Source of the DNA: PALSA-610 sp038213435
Lineage (GTDB): Bacteria > Actinomycetota > Acidimicrobiia > IMCC26256 > PALSA-610
Assembly (NCBI GenBank): GCA_038213435.1
Contig: JBBQTI010000009.1
Coordinates: forward strand, 25,530-89,529
DNA length: 64,000 nt
Reading direction: 5' to 3'
Shown: positions 1-8,696 of the stretch, piece after piece
Numbering within the stretch: the first letter of the stretch is position 1
Layout: every line of letters starts with the position of its first letter
Program-made: the position numbers and the translations under genes
The notes under the pieces: model-generated
Told to the model about the DNA's origin: nothing
The model's input: only the letters and a program-made list of their open reading frames with translations
Databases searched by the model: none

Positions 1-254
1 AAGTATTGCGTGAGCAGCTTTCCCTGCGCGACGAGCGTGCCATTGAGATAGTGCGCGGGCGAGCTGGCTCCCCACGTCGTCGCGTAGTCCTCGTTCTCCA
101 GGTTGATCACGAACATGTGACCGATCGAGCGTGGTCCGCTCGCGACCGTTGACGTCGTCGTCACCGCCGAGGTCGGTGTCGCGGTCGACGTGGACGCGGA
201 AGAGCACGCGCCCACTGCGACGACACAGCCGGCGATTGCGGCAAGTCTTCTCAC
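1..254 (-). CDS. Secreted phosphoesterase-like lipoprotein, N-terminal part
   Basis: The gene runs off the left edge, so only about the first 84 residues are visible. It begins with a GTG at 252-254 and encodes a short positively charged start, a hydrophobic stretch and a lipobox (V-G-A-C at residues 14-17), followed by a Ser/Thr-rich linker. After the linker comes a segment reading FVINLENEDY and then SSPAHYLNGTLVAQGKLLTQ. That pattern is typical of the opening of alkaline phosphatase/phosphoesterase family proteins (acid phosphatase or phospholipase C type), in which the Glu-Asn motif helps bind metal. I infer a membrane-anchored extracellular phosphoesterase. The catalytic core lies outside the window, so substrate cannot be judged. 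Confidence 0.7.
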   Translation of the reverse strand, partial: MRRLAAIAGCVVAVGACSSASTSTATPTSAVTTTSTVASGPRSIGHMFVINLENEDYATTWGASSPAHYLNGTLVAQGKLLTQY

Positions 255-370
255 CGAGGGAGCTTGCCGCCGACCGGCTGAGGTACGCAAAGCCAGACGT
301 GGTGTTCGCGGCCGATTCGTGAGTAGCGTCCACGCTGATCGCTCGCAACACCGTCGCTGAAGGAGAGAGC

Positions 371-1339
371 ATGGAGTATCGACGGCTCGGCCGCACCGCG
401 CTGCGCGTGAGCCCGATCTGCCTCGGAACGATGAACTTCGGACCGCTCACGAGCGAAGCCGACTCGTACGAGATCATGGACCGAGCGCTCGAGCACGGCA
501 TCAACTTCTTCGACACCGCGAACCGCTACGGCGGTCCGAAGGGCCCAGGTGCGACGGAGGAGATCGTCGGCCGTTGGTTCGCCCAGGGCGGCGGACGGCG
601 CGAGAAGGTGGTGCTCGCGACGAAAGTCTTCGGCCCGATGACCGAGTGGCCGAATGACGGAGGGCTCTCGGCGCGCCACATCCGCGCCGCGTGCGACGAA
701 AGCCTCCGTCGGTTACAGACCGATCACATCGACCTGTACCAGATGCACCACATCGACCGCGCCGCGCCCTGGGACGAGGTCTGGCAGGCGATGGAAACGC
801 TCGTGCAGCAGGGAAAGGTGGTGTACGTCGGCAGCAGCAACTTCGCCGGTTGGCACATCGCGCAGGCGAACGAAGCCGCGAGGTCGCGCCATTTCCTCGG
901 ACTCGTGAGCGAGCAGAGCCTCTACAACCTCGCATCGCGTACCATCGAGCTCGAAGTGCTTCCCGCGTGCCGCGTGTACGGGCTCGGCGTCATCCCGTGG
1001 AGTCCGCTCGCCGGCGGCATGTTGGGCGGCACGGTCACCACCGGCGACACCGCGCGACGCAAGAGCGTGCAACCGCGCTACGAACGCATCCGCCCGCAAC
1101 TCGAGCGCTGGGAGAAATTCTGCGCCGAGCTCGGCGAGGAGCCGGCCGCGGTCGCGCTCGCGTGGCTGCTCCACCAAAAGGGCGTCACCGGACCCATCAT
1201 CGGTCCACGCACGCTCGAGCAGCTCGAAGGAGCGTCTCTGCGCGCCGTCGACCTTGCGCTCGACGAGGCGACGCTGGCGACGCTCGACGAGATCTTCCCC
1301 GGTCCGGGCGGCCGCGCGCCCGAGGCCTACGCCTGGTAG
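371..1339 (+). CDS. Aldo/keto reductase
   Basis: This 322-residue protein has the length and motifs of an NADPH-dependent aldo/keto reductase, a cytoplasmic TIM barrel that reduces aldehydes or ketones. The tetrad is visible as D48 and Y53 (FDTANRY), K85 (ATK) and H126 (YQMHH). The LGTMNFG motif lies at residues 19-24. A good ribosome binding site (AAGGAGAG) precedes the ATG. The nitroreductase gene follows after 22 bp on the same strand, so the two are probably co-transcribed. A second aldo/keto reductase at 8697-9689 has the tetrad at identical residue numbers and is a paralogue. The substrate is unknown. Confidence 0.92.
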   Translation: MEYRRLGRTALRVSPICLGTMNFGPLTSEADSYEIMDRALEHGINFFDTANRYGGPKGPGATEEIVGRWFAQGGGRREKVVLATKVFGPMTEWPNDGGLSARHIRAACDESLRRLQTDHIDLYQMHHIDRAAPWDEVWQAMETLVQQGKVVYVGSSNFAGWHIAQANEAARSRHFLGLVSEQSLYNLASRTIELEVLPACRVYGLGVIPWSPLAGGMLGGTVTTGDTARRKSVQPRYERIRPQLERWEKFCAELGEEPAAVALAWLLHQKGVTGPIIGPRTLEQLEGASLRAVDLALDEATLATLDEIFPGPGGRAPEAYAW

Positions 1340-1361
1340 CAGCCGAGCAACGGAGCGACCC

Positions 1362-2015
1362 ATGGACGTCTACGAAGCGCTGTACACGACGCGCGCGATG
1401 CGTCGTTGCAAGGCCGATCCGATCCCGATCGACGCGCAACAGCGCATCCTCGACGCCGCGATTCGCGCGCCGAGCGGCGGCAACACGCAGAACTGGCGGT
1501 TCATGCTGGTCGACGACACCGACGTGAAGGCACGACTCGGGCCGATCTACCGCAGCTGCCTGGCGCAGCTGTGGGAAACGATCTACAAGGACCGGCTGGA
1601 GGCCGCGCGAGCAGATCCCACTGATCCCGAGATGGCGCAGCTCTTGCGCATCCAACGCTCCGCGCAACATCTCGCCGACCATTTCGAGGAGTACCCGCTG
1701 CTGTTGTTCAGCTTCGTGCAGTTCGATCCGACGGGTGGATCCATCTTTCCCGCAACCTGGTCGGCGATGCTCGCGGCGCGCGCGGAAGGGATCGGCTCGT
1801 CGCTCACGAGCGTCTTCATGTTCCAGATCGATGCAGTGCTCGACATCCTCGAGGTGCCCAAGCAGGCCGGCTGGCTCTTCTCGTCGTGTGTGACCTTCGG
1901 CTACCCGACCGGGCGATGGGCCGTCGCGCCGCGGCGACCGGTCGACGAGGTGTCGTATCGCAATCGCTGGGGCGATCCGCTCGGCTTCGAGGTGCAAGAG
2001 CCGCTCTGGCCTTGA
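1362..2015 (+). CDS. Nitroreductase family protein
   Basis: The protein (217 residues) begins with the pattern typical of FMN-dependent nitroreductases: YEALYTTRAMRR followed by RAPSGGNTQNWRF near residues 35-47, which forms part of the FMN site. The C-terminal half has the family's GSSLTSVF and W-x-x-x-S-C-V-T-F-G-Y-P-x-G region. Such enzymes use NAD(P)H to reduce nitro groups, quinones or flavins. I chose the ATG at 1362 because homologous sequence begins there; the reading frame is open further upstream only because it overlaps the aldo/keto reductase. It probably forms a two-gene unit with that reductase. Substrate unknown. Confidence 0.88.
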   Translation: MDVYEALYTTRAMRRCKADPIPIDAQQRILDAAIRAPSGGNTQNWRFMLVDDTDVKARLGPIYRSCLAQLWETIYKDRLEAARADPTDPEMAQLLRIQRSAQHLADHFEEYPLLLFSFVQFDPTGGSIFPATWSAMLAARAEGIGSSLTSVFMFQIDAVLDILEVPKQAGWLFSSCVTFGYPTGRWAVAPRRPVDEVSYRNRWGDPLGFEVQEPLWP

Positions 2016-2193
2016 ACCGAAGGCAGTGCAGCATCGGCGACCGGTCGCACCCGTGGTGCTCGTAACCTTGTGATCCGTCGATTGGGAGTCATCATCCAGC
2101 AACCTCACAGCCCGCTCCCAAACGGGGCGAACAGAATCGGCGTCGGACGCGCCACCCCGGGCGCGAGATCACACGGACTCGAGGCATGAACCG

Positions 2194-3801
2194 ATGACGG
2201 AATCGGACGAGACCCGGAACGCCGACGACCGCGACCCGACCGAGCAGACGCCGGTCGAGCCACTCGAGCCCTGGCCGCAGTACAGCTGGCCCCCGACGGC
2301 CGAGGGTGGGGCGGAGGCAACACCGCCGGCGGAAGCCGTTCCCAGCCCCGAACCCGTCTGGGCTTCGTGGCCACCAACGCAACCACACCCGACCGAGGCA
2401 CACCCGACCGAGGCGCACCCGACCGAGGCACACCCGACCGAGGCGCACCCGACCGAGGCGCACCCGACCGAGGCGCACCCGACCGGCGCAGCGGGCGATC
2501 CCGCCGCTCCCCTTCCCGACGCGGGGAGCGGCGGAGCCTGGGGTCCGCCGCCTCCCGCGTGGGGACCCGCCGGTCCGAGCGGTTGGTCTCCCGCTCCGCC
2601 GGCACCGCGAGCGGCGTCGAAACCCCGGCGCGGTCTCGCCGTCCTCGCAGCACTCGCGCTCGTGCTCGCATCCGCGGGGGTCGGAGCCGGTGTCGCGATC
2701 GCGGTGCACAACAACTCCAACACGCGAACCTTCGACGCAAGCGGCACGACCTCCGACAACTCGAACAACTTGCCGCCTGGCAACAGCGGCAACGGCGGCG
2801 GCAACCTCCCCGGCGGCGGCAACGGCGGGACGTCCCCACCCGGCACGGGCTCGCTCGACATGAGCGCGATCGAAGCCAAGGTCGATCCCGCGCTCGTCAA
2901 CATCAACACGACGCTCGCGCAGGGTCGCGCCGCGGGCAGTGGCATGTTGATCTCGTCCACCGGTGAGATCCTCACCAACAATCACGTCATCGCCGACGCA
3001 ACGAGCATCAAGGTGGTCATCGGAGGCACGGGTCCGTCGCACGACGCCAAGGTGGTCGGGTACGACGTCACCGAGGACGTCGCGCTGTTGCAGATCGTCG
3101 ACAAGGTCTCGAACCTGCCGACGGTGACGTTCGGTGAGCCGTCGAAGGTCCACATCGGTGATCCCGTCGTCGCGATCGGCAACGCGCTCGGACGAGGTGG
3201 GAAGCCGAGCGCGTCACAGGGTCAGGTGACGGCTCTCGATCAGCAAGTTACGGCAGGCGACGCAGGCGGTTCGCAGGAAACCCTCGAAGGGATGATCCAG
3301 ATCAACGCGCCCATCCAGCCCGGCGACTCCGGCGGCGCGCTGGTAGACCGCAACGCCAAGATCATCGGCATGAACACCGCGGCGGCCGGAGGCGGGCGCT
3401 TCAACGCCCAAATCGGGTCGAACATCGGATTCGCCATTCCCATCGACAACGCGGTGGGCATCGTGAGTCAGATTCGCTCCGGCACCGACACCGACAAGGT
3501 CCACATCGGCGACCGGGCGCTCCTGGGCGTGCAGGTGCAGAACGTCGACGGGCAGAATGCCGCGGTCAGCTCGGGTGCGCTCGTAGTCGGCGTGCAGGAC
3601 AATACGGGTGCGAGCGCGGCGGGGATGCAGACCGGCGACGTCATCGTGTCGCTCGACGGCAAGCCGATCTCCAACTCCGCGGCGTTGCGCCTGGCCCTCG
3701 TCAAGTTCCACCCCGGCGAATCAGTCATCGTCGGGTGGGTCGACTCGACGGGCAAACGGCACGACGCGAGCGTCAAGCTGATCGTCGGTCCGCCGCTCTG
3801 A
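2194..3801 (+). CDS. Membrane-anchored HtrA-like serine protease with PDZ domain
   Basis: This is a 535-residue protein. Residues 1-145 are a Pro-rich cytoplasmic region carrying a tandem HPTEA repeat (residues 65-99). A membrane segment follows at about 148-168, then a Gly/Asn-rich linker, and a trypsin-like S1C protease domain from about 228 to 430. The triad is H264 (TNNHVI), D295 (TEDVALL) and S379 (QPGDSGGAL). A PDZ domain occupies about 435-535. The order resembles actinobacterial PepD/HtrA proteins, which degrade or refold damaged proteins outside the membrane. It is monocistronic by position and ends at a hairpin shared with the convergent gene downstream. Confidence 0.93.
   Translation: MTESDETRNADDRDPTEQTPVEPLEPWPQYSWPPTAEGGAEATPPAEAVPSPEPVWASWPPTQPHPTEAHPTEAHPTEAHPTEAHPTEAHPTEAHPTGAAGDPAAPLPDAGSGGAWGPPPPAWGPAGPSGWSPAPPAPRAASKPRRGLAVLAALALVLASAGVGAGVAIAVHNNSNTRTFDASGTTSDNSNNLPPGNSGNGGGNLPGGGNGGTSPPGTGSLDMSAIEAKVDPALVNINTTLAQGRAAGSGMLISSTGEILTNNHVIADATSIKVVIGGTGPSHDAKVVGYDVTEDVALLQIVDKVSNLPTVTFGEPSKVHIGDPVVAIGNALGRGGKPSASQGQVTALDQQVTAGDAGGSQETLEGMIQINAPIQPGDSGGALVDRNAKIIGMNTAAAGGGRFNAQIGSNIGFAIPIDNAVGIVSQIRSGTDTDKVHIGDRALLGVQVQNVDGQNAAVSSGALVVGVQDNTGASAAGMQTGDVIVSLDGKPISNSAALRLALVKFHPGESVIVGWVDSTGKRHDASVKLIVGPPL
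2386..2490 (+). repeat. 15-bp tandem repeat coding for HPTEA (seven units)
   Basis: Six copies of CACCCGACCGAGGCR follow one another without interruption, and a seventh divergent copy encodes HPTGA. The repeat is in frame in the cytoplasmic N-terminus of the HtrA-like protease. The copies differ only in the last codon position (GCA or GCG), which points to recent expansion by slippage. Confidence 0.97.
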
Positions 3802-3819
3802 GCATCCTCGAAACGCGCC

Positions 3820-3855
3820 GCAGCCACCGGAGGAGGGGGGCTCTCCGGTGGCTGC
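3820..3855. terminator. Bidirectional hairpin between convergent genes
   Basis: A perfect 11-bp inverted repeat (GCAGCCACCGG at 3820-3830 and CCGGTGGCTGC at 3845-3855) with a 14-nt loop lies between the 3' ends of the protease gene and the convergent membrane-protein gene. There is no T-run, as is common in high-GC actinobacteria. It could serve both strands. Confidence 0.7.
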
Positions 3856-3883
3856 TGTGCGTCCGCAACCGCGCTCTTTGCCC

Positions 3884-5074
3884 TTAGGGCTTGGTCGTGG
3901 CGGAGGCTCCGTTACCCCCGCGCACGGTGGTGGCGGTCGTGGCGTCCTGATGCGCGGTCGGCGTCGTGGTCGTCGGCGCCGGGGCTGTCGGCCCGGCGGC
4001 GCAGCACTCGATGCGGAACAAGGCGCTGTGGGAATCAACGGATCGGTCCGCCCGCAATGAGCTGACGCGATACCCGTACGCGGTGCCCGCCACGACCGAC
4101 GGGTCGGTGAAGCTCAGCGCGTTCTCGGTCTCCAGGACCACACGCCCGTTTCCATCGCCGGTGCGAAACAGAACGTAGCGCGCGTGATCGGCACTGCGCG
4201 ACGCGCTCCAGCTGCAGGCGATGCGCACCCGGTCGGCCGACAGCGCGCATCGGATCGACAGAAACTTCGCCTTGTTGCCGTCACCGACGCCGTTGTACAC
4301 CGTGGTCGGAGTGGTGCCGTTTCCGTCACCGTTGGGCACCGTCGTCGTGGTGTTACCGATCCCATCACCCGTACCGGCACCAGTTCCGGCACCTGTACCG
4401 GCACCAGTTCCGGTACCAGTGCCGCCGTTCGAACCGTTGCCGTCGTGCCCGATGGTCGTCGTCGTGTGGCCCGCGCCGACACCGTCGTGCGCGCCGCCGG
4501 TCGTCGGAGTCACGACGGCGCCGTTGCCGTCGTGACTCCGCTCGCCCGGAGCAGTCGTCGTGGTGACCTCGACGACCGTCGTGGTAGTGGCCTCGCCTCC
4601 CGCGAGGCTTCCGCGAACCGGGCCGTGGTGGTGGTCCGGGTCGGGAAAGGAGAACGGTGTGACCTTGCCGATCGCCTCCGACACCGCGTGCTGGACCGGG
4701 CCGGGCAGGACGCCCGCCGCCGCCGCGCCCGTGACCGCGGCCGCCGCGACGCCGGCACCGAGCGCGAGCTTGCCCGCCACCCCGAGACCCGCCAGGAATC
4801 CCCGGATCCTCGTCGGCAACGTCCTCCATGTCGCGACCGGGGATCGGGCGACTGGTGGTTGGAGAGTGGCGATGGCACCCGCGGCCATCGCAGCCGCGAG
4901 GACGGGAGAAGGCGTAGGAACCGCTCCCACCAGCGCCCGAAGATCCTCGATGAACGACGCCAGGCCGTGGCCGGCGTCGCCGCGTGCCGTACCCGCGAGC
5001 AGGGCATCGATGGCGTCATCGTCCAGGGGACCGGGTCGAGGCATCTCACTCCCGTCATCGCCGGAGGAGCTCAC
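3884..5074 (-). CDS. Membrane protein translationally coupled to an ECF sigma factor; probable anti-sigma factor
   Basis: This 396-residue protein starts with GTG inside a GTGA overlap with the stop of the ECF sigma factor gene. The N-terminus (about residues 15-50) carries an acidic helix (DDDAIDALLAG) and a LASFIEDLRAL motif. A single membrane segment lies near residues 90-125. The outer part is a long Thr/Gly/Asn-rich linker with GTGAGTGAGTG repeats and several TTTT runs, followed by a domain with a fibronectin-III-like pattern and Cys residues near the end. The coupling and topology fit a transmembrane anti-sigma factor similar in layout to RsdA-type proteins. No HXXXCXXC zinc motif is present, so it is not a ZAS-type anti-sigma. 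Function is inferred. Confidence 0.7.
   Translation of the reverse strand: MSSSGDDGSEMPRPGPLDDDAIDALLAGTARGDAGHGLASFIEDLRALVGAVPTPSPVLAAAMAAGAIATLQPPVARSPVATWRTLPTRIRGFLAGLGVAGKLALGAGVAAAAVTGAAAAGVLPGPVQHAVSEAIGKVTPFSFPDPDHHHGPVRGSLAGGEATTTTVVEVTTTTAPGERSHDGNGAVVTPTTGGAHDGVGAGHTTTTIGHDGNGSNGGTGTGTGAGTGAGTGAGTGDGIGNTTTTVPNGDGNGTTPTTVYNGVGDGNKAKFLSIRCALSADRVRIACSWSASRSADHARYVLFRTGDGNGRVVLETENALSFTDPSVVAGTAYGYRVSSLRADRSVDSHSALFRIECCAAGPTAPAPTTTTPTAHQDATTATTVRGGNGASATTKP
4364..4423 (-). repeat. 12-bp imperfect tandem repeat in the extracellular linker
   Basis: Five units of a 12-bp sequence related to GGCACCAGTTCC encode the Gly-Thr-Gly-Ala repeats in the linker of the sigma-coupled membrane protein. 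The copies differ at two or three positions each. Confidence 0.85.
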
Positions 5075-5667
5075 AGGGTTACTCCCTCGCGGTCGACGAG
5101 CCGCCGGAGCGCCTCGAAGGCGCGCCGTTGGAGTTGCTTCACCGCTCCCGGGCTCTTGTCGAGCGCCTCGGCCACCTGGTCGACGCTGAGATCACCGACG
5201 ATGCGCAAGAGCACGACGTCGCGCTGGTCGGGGGCGAGGCGGGCGCACAGCGCAACGACCCGGGCCGATCCGATCGCCCGGAGCACCTCCTCCTCGGTGC
5301 CCCCGCCGCCCGGGTCGCCGACGTGCTCGGCGAGAGACTCGTCGAGCGTCTCGTTGTGGTTGAGCCGCCGGAACCGGCGGCGGCGCTCGTCCTGCAACCG
5401 GCGGTGGGCGATGACGAAGACCCACGAACGGAAGTTGGCCTCGGTCCCCGAAAACGAGCCGATATTCCGGAACATGGCGAGGAACACCTCGCTCGTCAGG
5501 TCTTCGACGTCGCCGGCACCCTGCACTCGGAGATATCCCGCGACCGCCGGCGCGAGCCAGCGGTAGCAACGATCCCAGGCCGACGGACGGCCCGCCTGCA
5601 CCTCCGCGAGGAGTGCGTCGAAACCCTCGATTCCGGCGCGAGGCGGCCGCGAGCTGTCCGATCGCAC
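5071..5667 (-). CDS. ECF RNA polymerase sigma factor
   Basis: The protein has the two-domain layout of sigma-70 family group 4 factors. Region 2 contains EDLTSEVFLAMFRNI and the DNA-melting FRSWVFVIAHRRLQDERRR segment. Region 4 ends with DLSVDQVAEALDKSPGAVKQ, a helix-turn-helix. The frame is open up to a GTG at 5766, but that start would overlap the divergent transporter gene (start 5745). I therefore prefer the GTG at 5667, which gives 198 residues and leaves about 77 bp for promoters. The stop overlaps the start of the membrane partner gene by GTGA. It likely directs transcription of its own operon; the signal is unknown. Confidence 0.88.
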   Translation of the reverse strand: MRSDSSRPPRAGIEGFDALLAEVQAGRPSAWDRCYRWLAPAVAGYLRVQGAGDVEDLTSEVFLAMFRNIGSFSGTEANFRSWVFVIAHRRLQDERRRRFRRLNHNETLDESLAEHVGDPGGGGTEEEVLRAIGSARVVALCARLAPDQRDVVLLRIVGDLSVDQVAEALDKSPGAVKQLQRRAFEALRRLVDREGVTL

Positions 5668-5744
5668 GGTGCGCGTATCGACCCGTTCGGGTCCACCCTG
5701 GAGCCGCGACGGGAGGACCCGCTCGCGTACGCGAACCTGTCGGG

Positions 5745-7844
5745 ATGCGACAGCCGCGAACGACACACGCCCGTCGCGGGCGCCTGACGCCGGGCGAGCT
5801 CGCGGAAGCGGTGGTTCTCGCCGACGTGTCGCTCGCGCTCACCGTCGTCGGTCAGGTCGTACCCCTCGGGAGCGCGCTGCTCGCGGCCGCCGTCGTTCCG
5901 CTCGCCGTCGTCGCGGCGCGTCACCGGCTGCGCGCGGTGATCACCGGCGCGATCGCGGCGTCGGCGGTCGGGTTCTTGGTCATCGGGACCGCGGCGCTCA
6001 CCGCGATGGGCGCGTGTGCCGCGCTCGGCGCGCTCGTCGGCGCTGCCGACCGCCGCCGCTGGAGCCGCCGCCGCACGATGTTCGTCGGGCTCGCGACCTT
6101 GTGGCCCGGCGCATCCGCGCTCGCACTCGTCGCGATGGTCGCGTTCGCGAACCTGCGCACGCTCACGCTCGCCCAGATCCGCAACGGCTGGCTCGGGTTC
6201 TTTCACCTGTTGCGCAACCTCGGGCTCGTGCGCGTCTCACGTCCGGGCGAGAACGTCGTGGCGTGGGTGGTGCGCGATTGGTGGCTGAGTGTCCCGCTCA
6301 CGCTGTTCGTCCTCCTCTGGTTCGGGATCTGGCTCGCGCAGAGTCTCTCGACGCCCGCGTTGCGGCGCGTTCGAGGCGCCTTCGGCAACGCCGTCGTCGA
6401 ACTGGGGAGCGCCGTCGTCGAGCCCGACGACCTCGCACAACCGGAACCGCTCCCGGTTGCACTGCGCGGCGTGCGCTACCGCTATCCGAACGCCCGGAGC
6501 GACGCGCTCGTCGACGTCACCCTCGAGGTGCGCCCGGCCGAGCTCGTTGCAATCGTCGGCGCGAACGGATCCGGCAAATCGACGCTCACGCGCGTCCTCG
6601 CGGGACGACGCGTGCCAACCGGCGGCGAGCTCGAACGGCCCGGCGGAGTAGGGCTCGGGCACCGCGGCGGGACCGCGATCGTCTTCCAACGTCCGGAAGC
6701 GCAGGTGCTCGGTGTCCGCGTCCGCGATGACGTCGTGTGGGGTATGCCCGATCCCGAACAGGTCGACGTCGACGCGTTCCTCGATCGGGTCGGGCTGCGA
6801 GCCCTCGCGGACAAGGAGACGTCGACGTTGTCGGGCGGCGAGCTGCAGCGGCTCGCAATCGCCGCCGCACTCGCGCGCCGCCCCAAGCTCCTGATCTCCG
6901 ACGAGTCGACGGCGATGGTCGACACGGAGGGTCGGACGAGACTCGTCGCGCTCTTGCGCGACCTCGCGCACACCGATGGTCTCGGTGTCGTCCACGTCAC
7001 CCACCGTGCGGCAGAAGCCGCGGCGGCGGACAGGACGATCACACTCTCCGGCGGAAGGGTCATCACCGCGCCGCTGCGGCTGCGAGCGGACGAACCGGGG
7101 AAGCCGGCCGAACGCCGTGAGACCGAACGCCGTGAGACCGAACGACGGGCAACGACGTCGATCGGCGCGCCGCTCATCACACTCGCCGGGGTCGGTCATG
7201 TCTATTCGCGCAAGACGCCGTGGGCGAACCGCGCCCTCGCGGGAATCGATCTCACGATTTGCACGGGTGAGGCGATCGTCGTCGTCGGGCACAACGGCTC
7301 GGGCAAATCAACGCTGGCATGGATCCTCGGGGGCCTCCTCGCGCCGAGCGAAGGAACGGCGAGCCTGGAGGGCCGTCCGATCGTCGGGCAGGTCGGCCGA
7401 ATCGGCCTGTCGTTCCAACATGCGCGCCTGCAGCTGCTCCGGCCCACGGTTCTCGACGAGGTCCGAACGGCCGGCGGCGTCGACGAAGCCGCGGCCGGCG
7501 CGGCACTGACGGCCGTCGGTCTCGACCCGCACCGATTCGCGGACAGGCGTGTCGACGAGCTGAGCGGGGGTCAGACGCGCCGGGTCGTCCTCGCCGGTGT
7601 CCTGGCCGCGCAGCCGCGGGCGATCGTGCTCGACGAGCCGTTCGCCGGGCTCGACGCGAGCGGTCGCGCCGACCTCGACACCTTGCTCTCCGGGCTGCGA
7701 CAGAAGCGGGACATCGCACTCGTGATCGTCTCGCACGACCGCGACCTGCCCGACGGACTCGTCGATCGGCTCGTCGAGCTCGAAGCCGGCCGCATCTGCC
7801 GCGATGAACCGCTCGAGGACGCCATCCCCGAGGGCCGGCCGTGA
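5745..7844 (+). CDS. ECF-type vitamin/metal importer: membrane domain fused to two ATPase domains
   Basis: A 699-residue fusion. The first ~210 residues contain about five or six membrane helices and resemble an S (substrate-binding) component. Two ABC ATPase domains follow. The first has Walker A GANGSGKST, signature LSGGELQ and Walker B ISDES; the second has GHNGSGKST, LSGGQTRR and VLDEP. A charged linker with an ERRET repeat (15-bp DNA repeat at 7109-7138) joins them. The EcfT gene overlaps by GTGA. The layout matches Mycobacterium tuberculosis Rv2326c in order and length, from memory. I chose the ATG at 5745 because upstream sequence has no membrane-protein character. The substrate is not evident. 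Confidence 0.85.
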   Translation: MRQPRTTHARRGRLTPGELAEAVVLADVSLALTVVGQVVPLGSALLAAAVVPLAVVAARHRLRAVITGAIAASAVGFLVIGTAALTAMGACAALGALVGAADRRRWSRRRTMFVGLATLWPGASALALVAMVAFANLRTLTLAQIRNGWLGFFHLLRNLGLVRVSRPGENVVAWVVRDWWLSVPLTLFVLLWFGIWLAQSLSTPALRRVRGAFGNAVVELGSAVVEPDDLAQPEPLPVALRGVRYRYPNARSDALVDVTLEVRPAELVAIVGANGSGKSTLTRVLAGRRVPTGGELERPGGVGLGHRGGTAIVFQRPEAQVLGVRVRDDVVWGMPDPEQVDVDAFLDRVGLRALADKETSTLSGGELQRLAIAAALARRPKLLISDESTAMVDTEGRTRLVALLRDLAHTDGLGVVHVTHRAAEAAAADRTITLSGGRVITAPLRLRADEPGKPAERRETERRETERRATTSIGAPLITLAGVGHVYSRKTPWANRALAGIDLTICTGEAIVVVGHNGSGKSTLAWILGGLLAPSEGTASLEGRPIVGQVGRIGLSFQHARLQLLRPTVLDEVRTAGGVDEAAAGAALTAVGLDPHRFADRRVDELSGGQTRRVVLAGVLAAQPRAIVLDEPFAGLDASGRADLDTLLSGLRQKRDIALVIVSHDRDLPDGLVDRLVELEAGRICRDEPLEDAIPEGRP

Positions 7845-8695
7845 GCCGGCCCGACACTGTTGCTCCGCAACGGCCGGCGAAGTCTCGACGCGACACCGAG
7901 CTGACCTTCCTCCGCCTCGTCCCCGGCGATTCACCGATGCACCGGCTCTGGGCGGGAACGAAGCTGCTCGTCGCCACCGAGCTCGCGCTGATGGTGTCGA
8001 TCTCGCCGACGTGGGCGATGCTCGCGCTCGTAGGGGGTGCCGTCGCGCTCGAGCTGCTCGCCGCGCGCATCCCACTCGGCGCGTTCCCGCGCCTGCCGAA
8101 CTGGTTCTTCGGCGTCTTCGCCATCGCGGCGCTGCTCAGCATGTGGTCGCCGACGAAGCCGATCACCTACGTCGGTGGCATCGCCCTCAGCATCGGTGGC
8201 CTCGAGGAATGGTTGCGCTTCACCGCGCTCGCGGTCGCGCTCGTGCTCTCGGGCGCGCTCATCGGCTGGACCACTCCCCTCGGCGAGATCGCGCCCGCGC
8301 TCGCGCGCCTCGGTCGTCCGTTGCGATGGCTGCGCCTTCCGGTCGACGAGTGGGTCATCGCGATCGCGCTGGCGATCCGGTGCCTCCCTCTTCTCATCGA
8401 TGAGATACGCGTCCTCGGCGCCGCCCGGCGGCTGCGCGTGCACGATCGCGACACGAGCCGCGACCGCCCGCGCGCGATAGTACGCAACATGGTGATCGAG
8501 ACCCACGATCTGCTGTCGACCGCAATCGTCGTGTCGATACGACGGGCGCGCGATCTTGCCGACGCCATCGAGGCACGGGGCGGGCTCGACGCGGGTGCCA
8601 ACCTCCCCCTCGCCCGCATCCGCGTCACCGACGCTCTGGTGCTCCTCGCGACGACGACATTGTGCGTGGTGACCCTCGCGGTGGTACATCTCTGA
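7841..8695 (+). CDS. ecfT: EcfT energy-coupling transmembrane component
   Basis: This 284-residue membrane protein starts with GTG in a 4-bp overlap with the ATPase gene. It has about five hydrophobic segments and ends with the coupling-helix motif RRARDLADAIEARG, containing the Ala-Arg-Gly signature by which EcfT (CbiQ-like) proteins contact the two ATPases. Together with the fused upstream protein it makes a complete ECF importer: S-like domain, two ATPases and T component from only two genes. It matches the position of Rv2325c in mycobacteria. No cobalt- or biotin-related gene is adjacent, so the cargo remains unknown. Confidence 0.9.
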   Translation: MSRPDTVAPQRPAKSRRDTELTFLRLVPGDSPMHRLWAGTKLLVATELALMVSISPTWAMLALVGGAVALELLAARIPLGAFPRLPNWFFGVFAIAALLSMWSPTKPITYVGGIALSIGGLEEWLRFTALAVALVLSGALIGWTTPLGEIAPALARLGRPLRWLRLPVDEWVIAIALAIRCLPLLIDEIRVLGAARRLRVHDRDTSRDRPRAIVRNMVIETHDLLSTAIVVSIRRARDLADAIEARGGLDAGANLPLARIRVTDALVLLATTTLCVVTLAVVHL

Positions 8696-8696
8696 G

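Noticed and set aside
2092..3153. Minus-strand frame with repeated RLGRV sequence
   Set aside because: It is the antisense reading of the HPTEA repeat in the protease gene, not a separate repeat protein.
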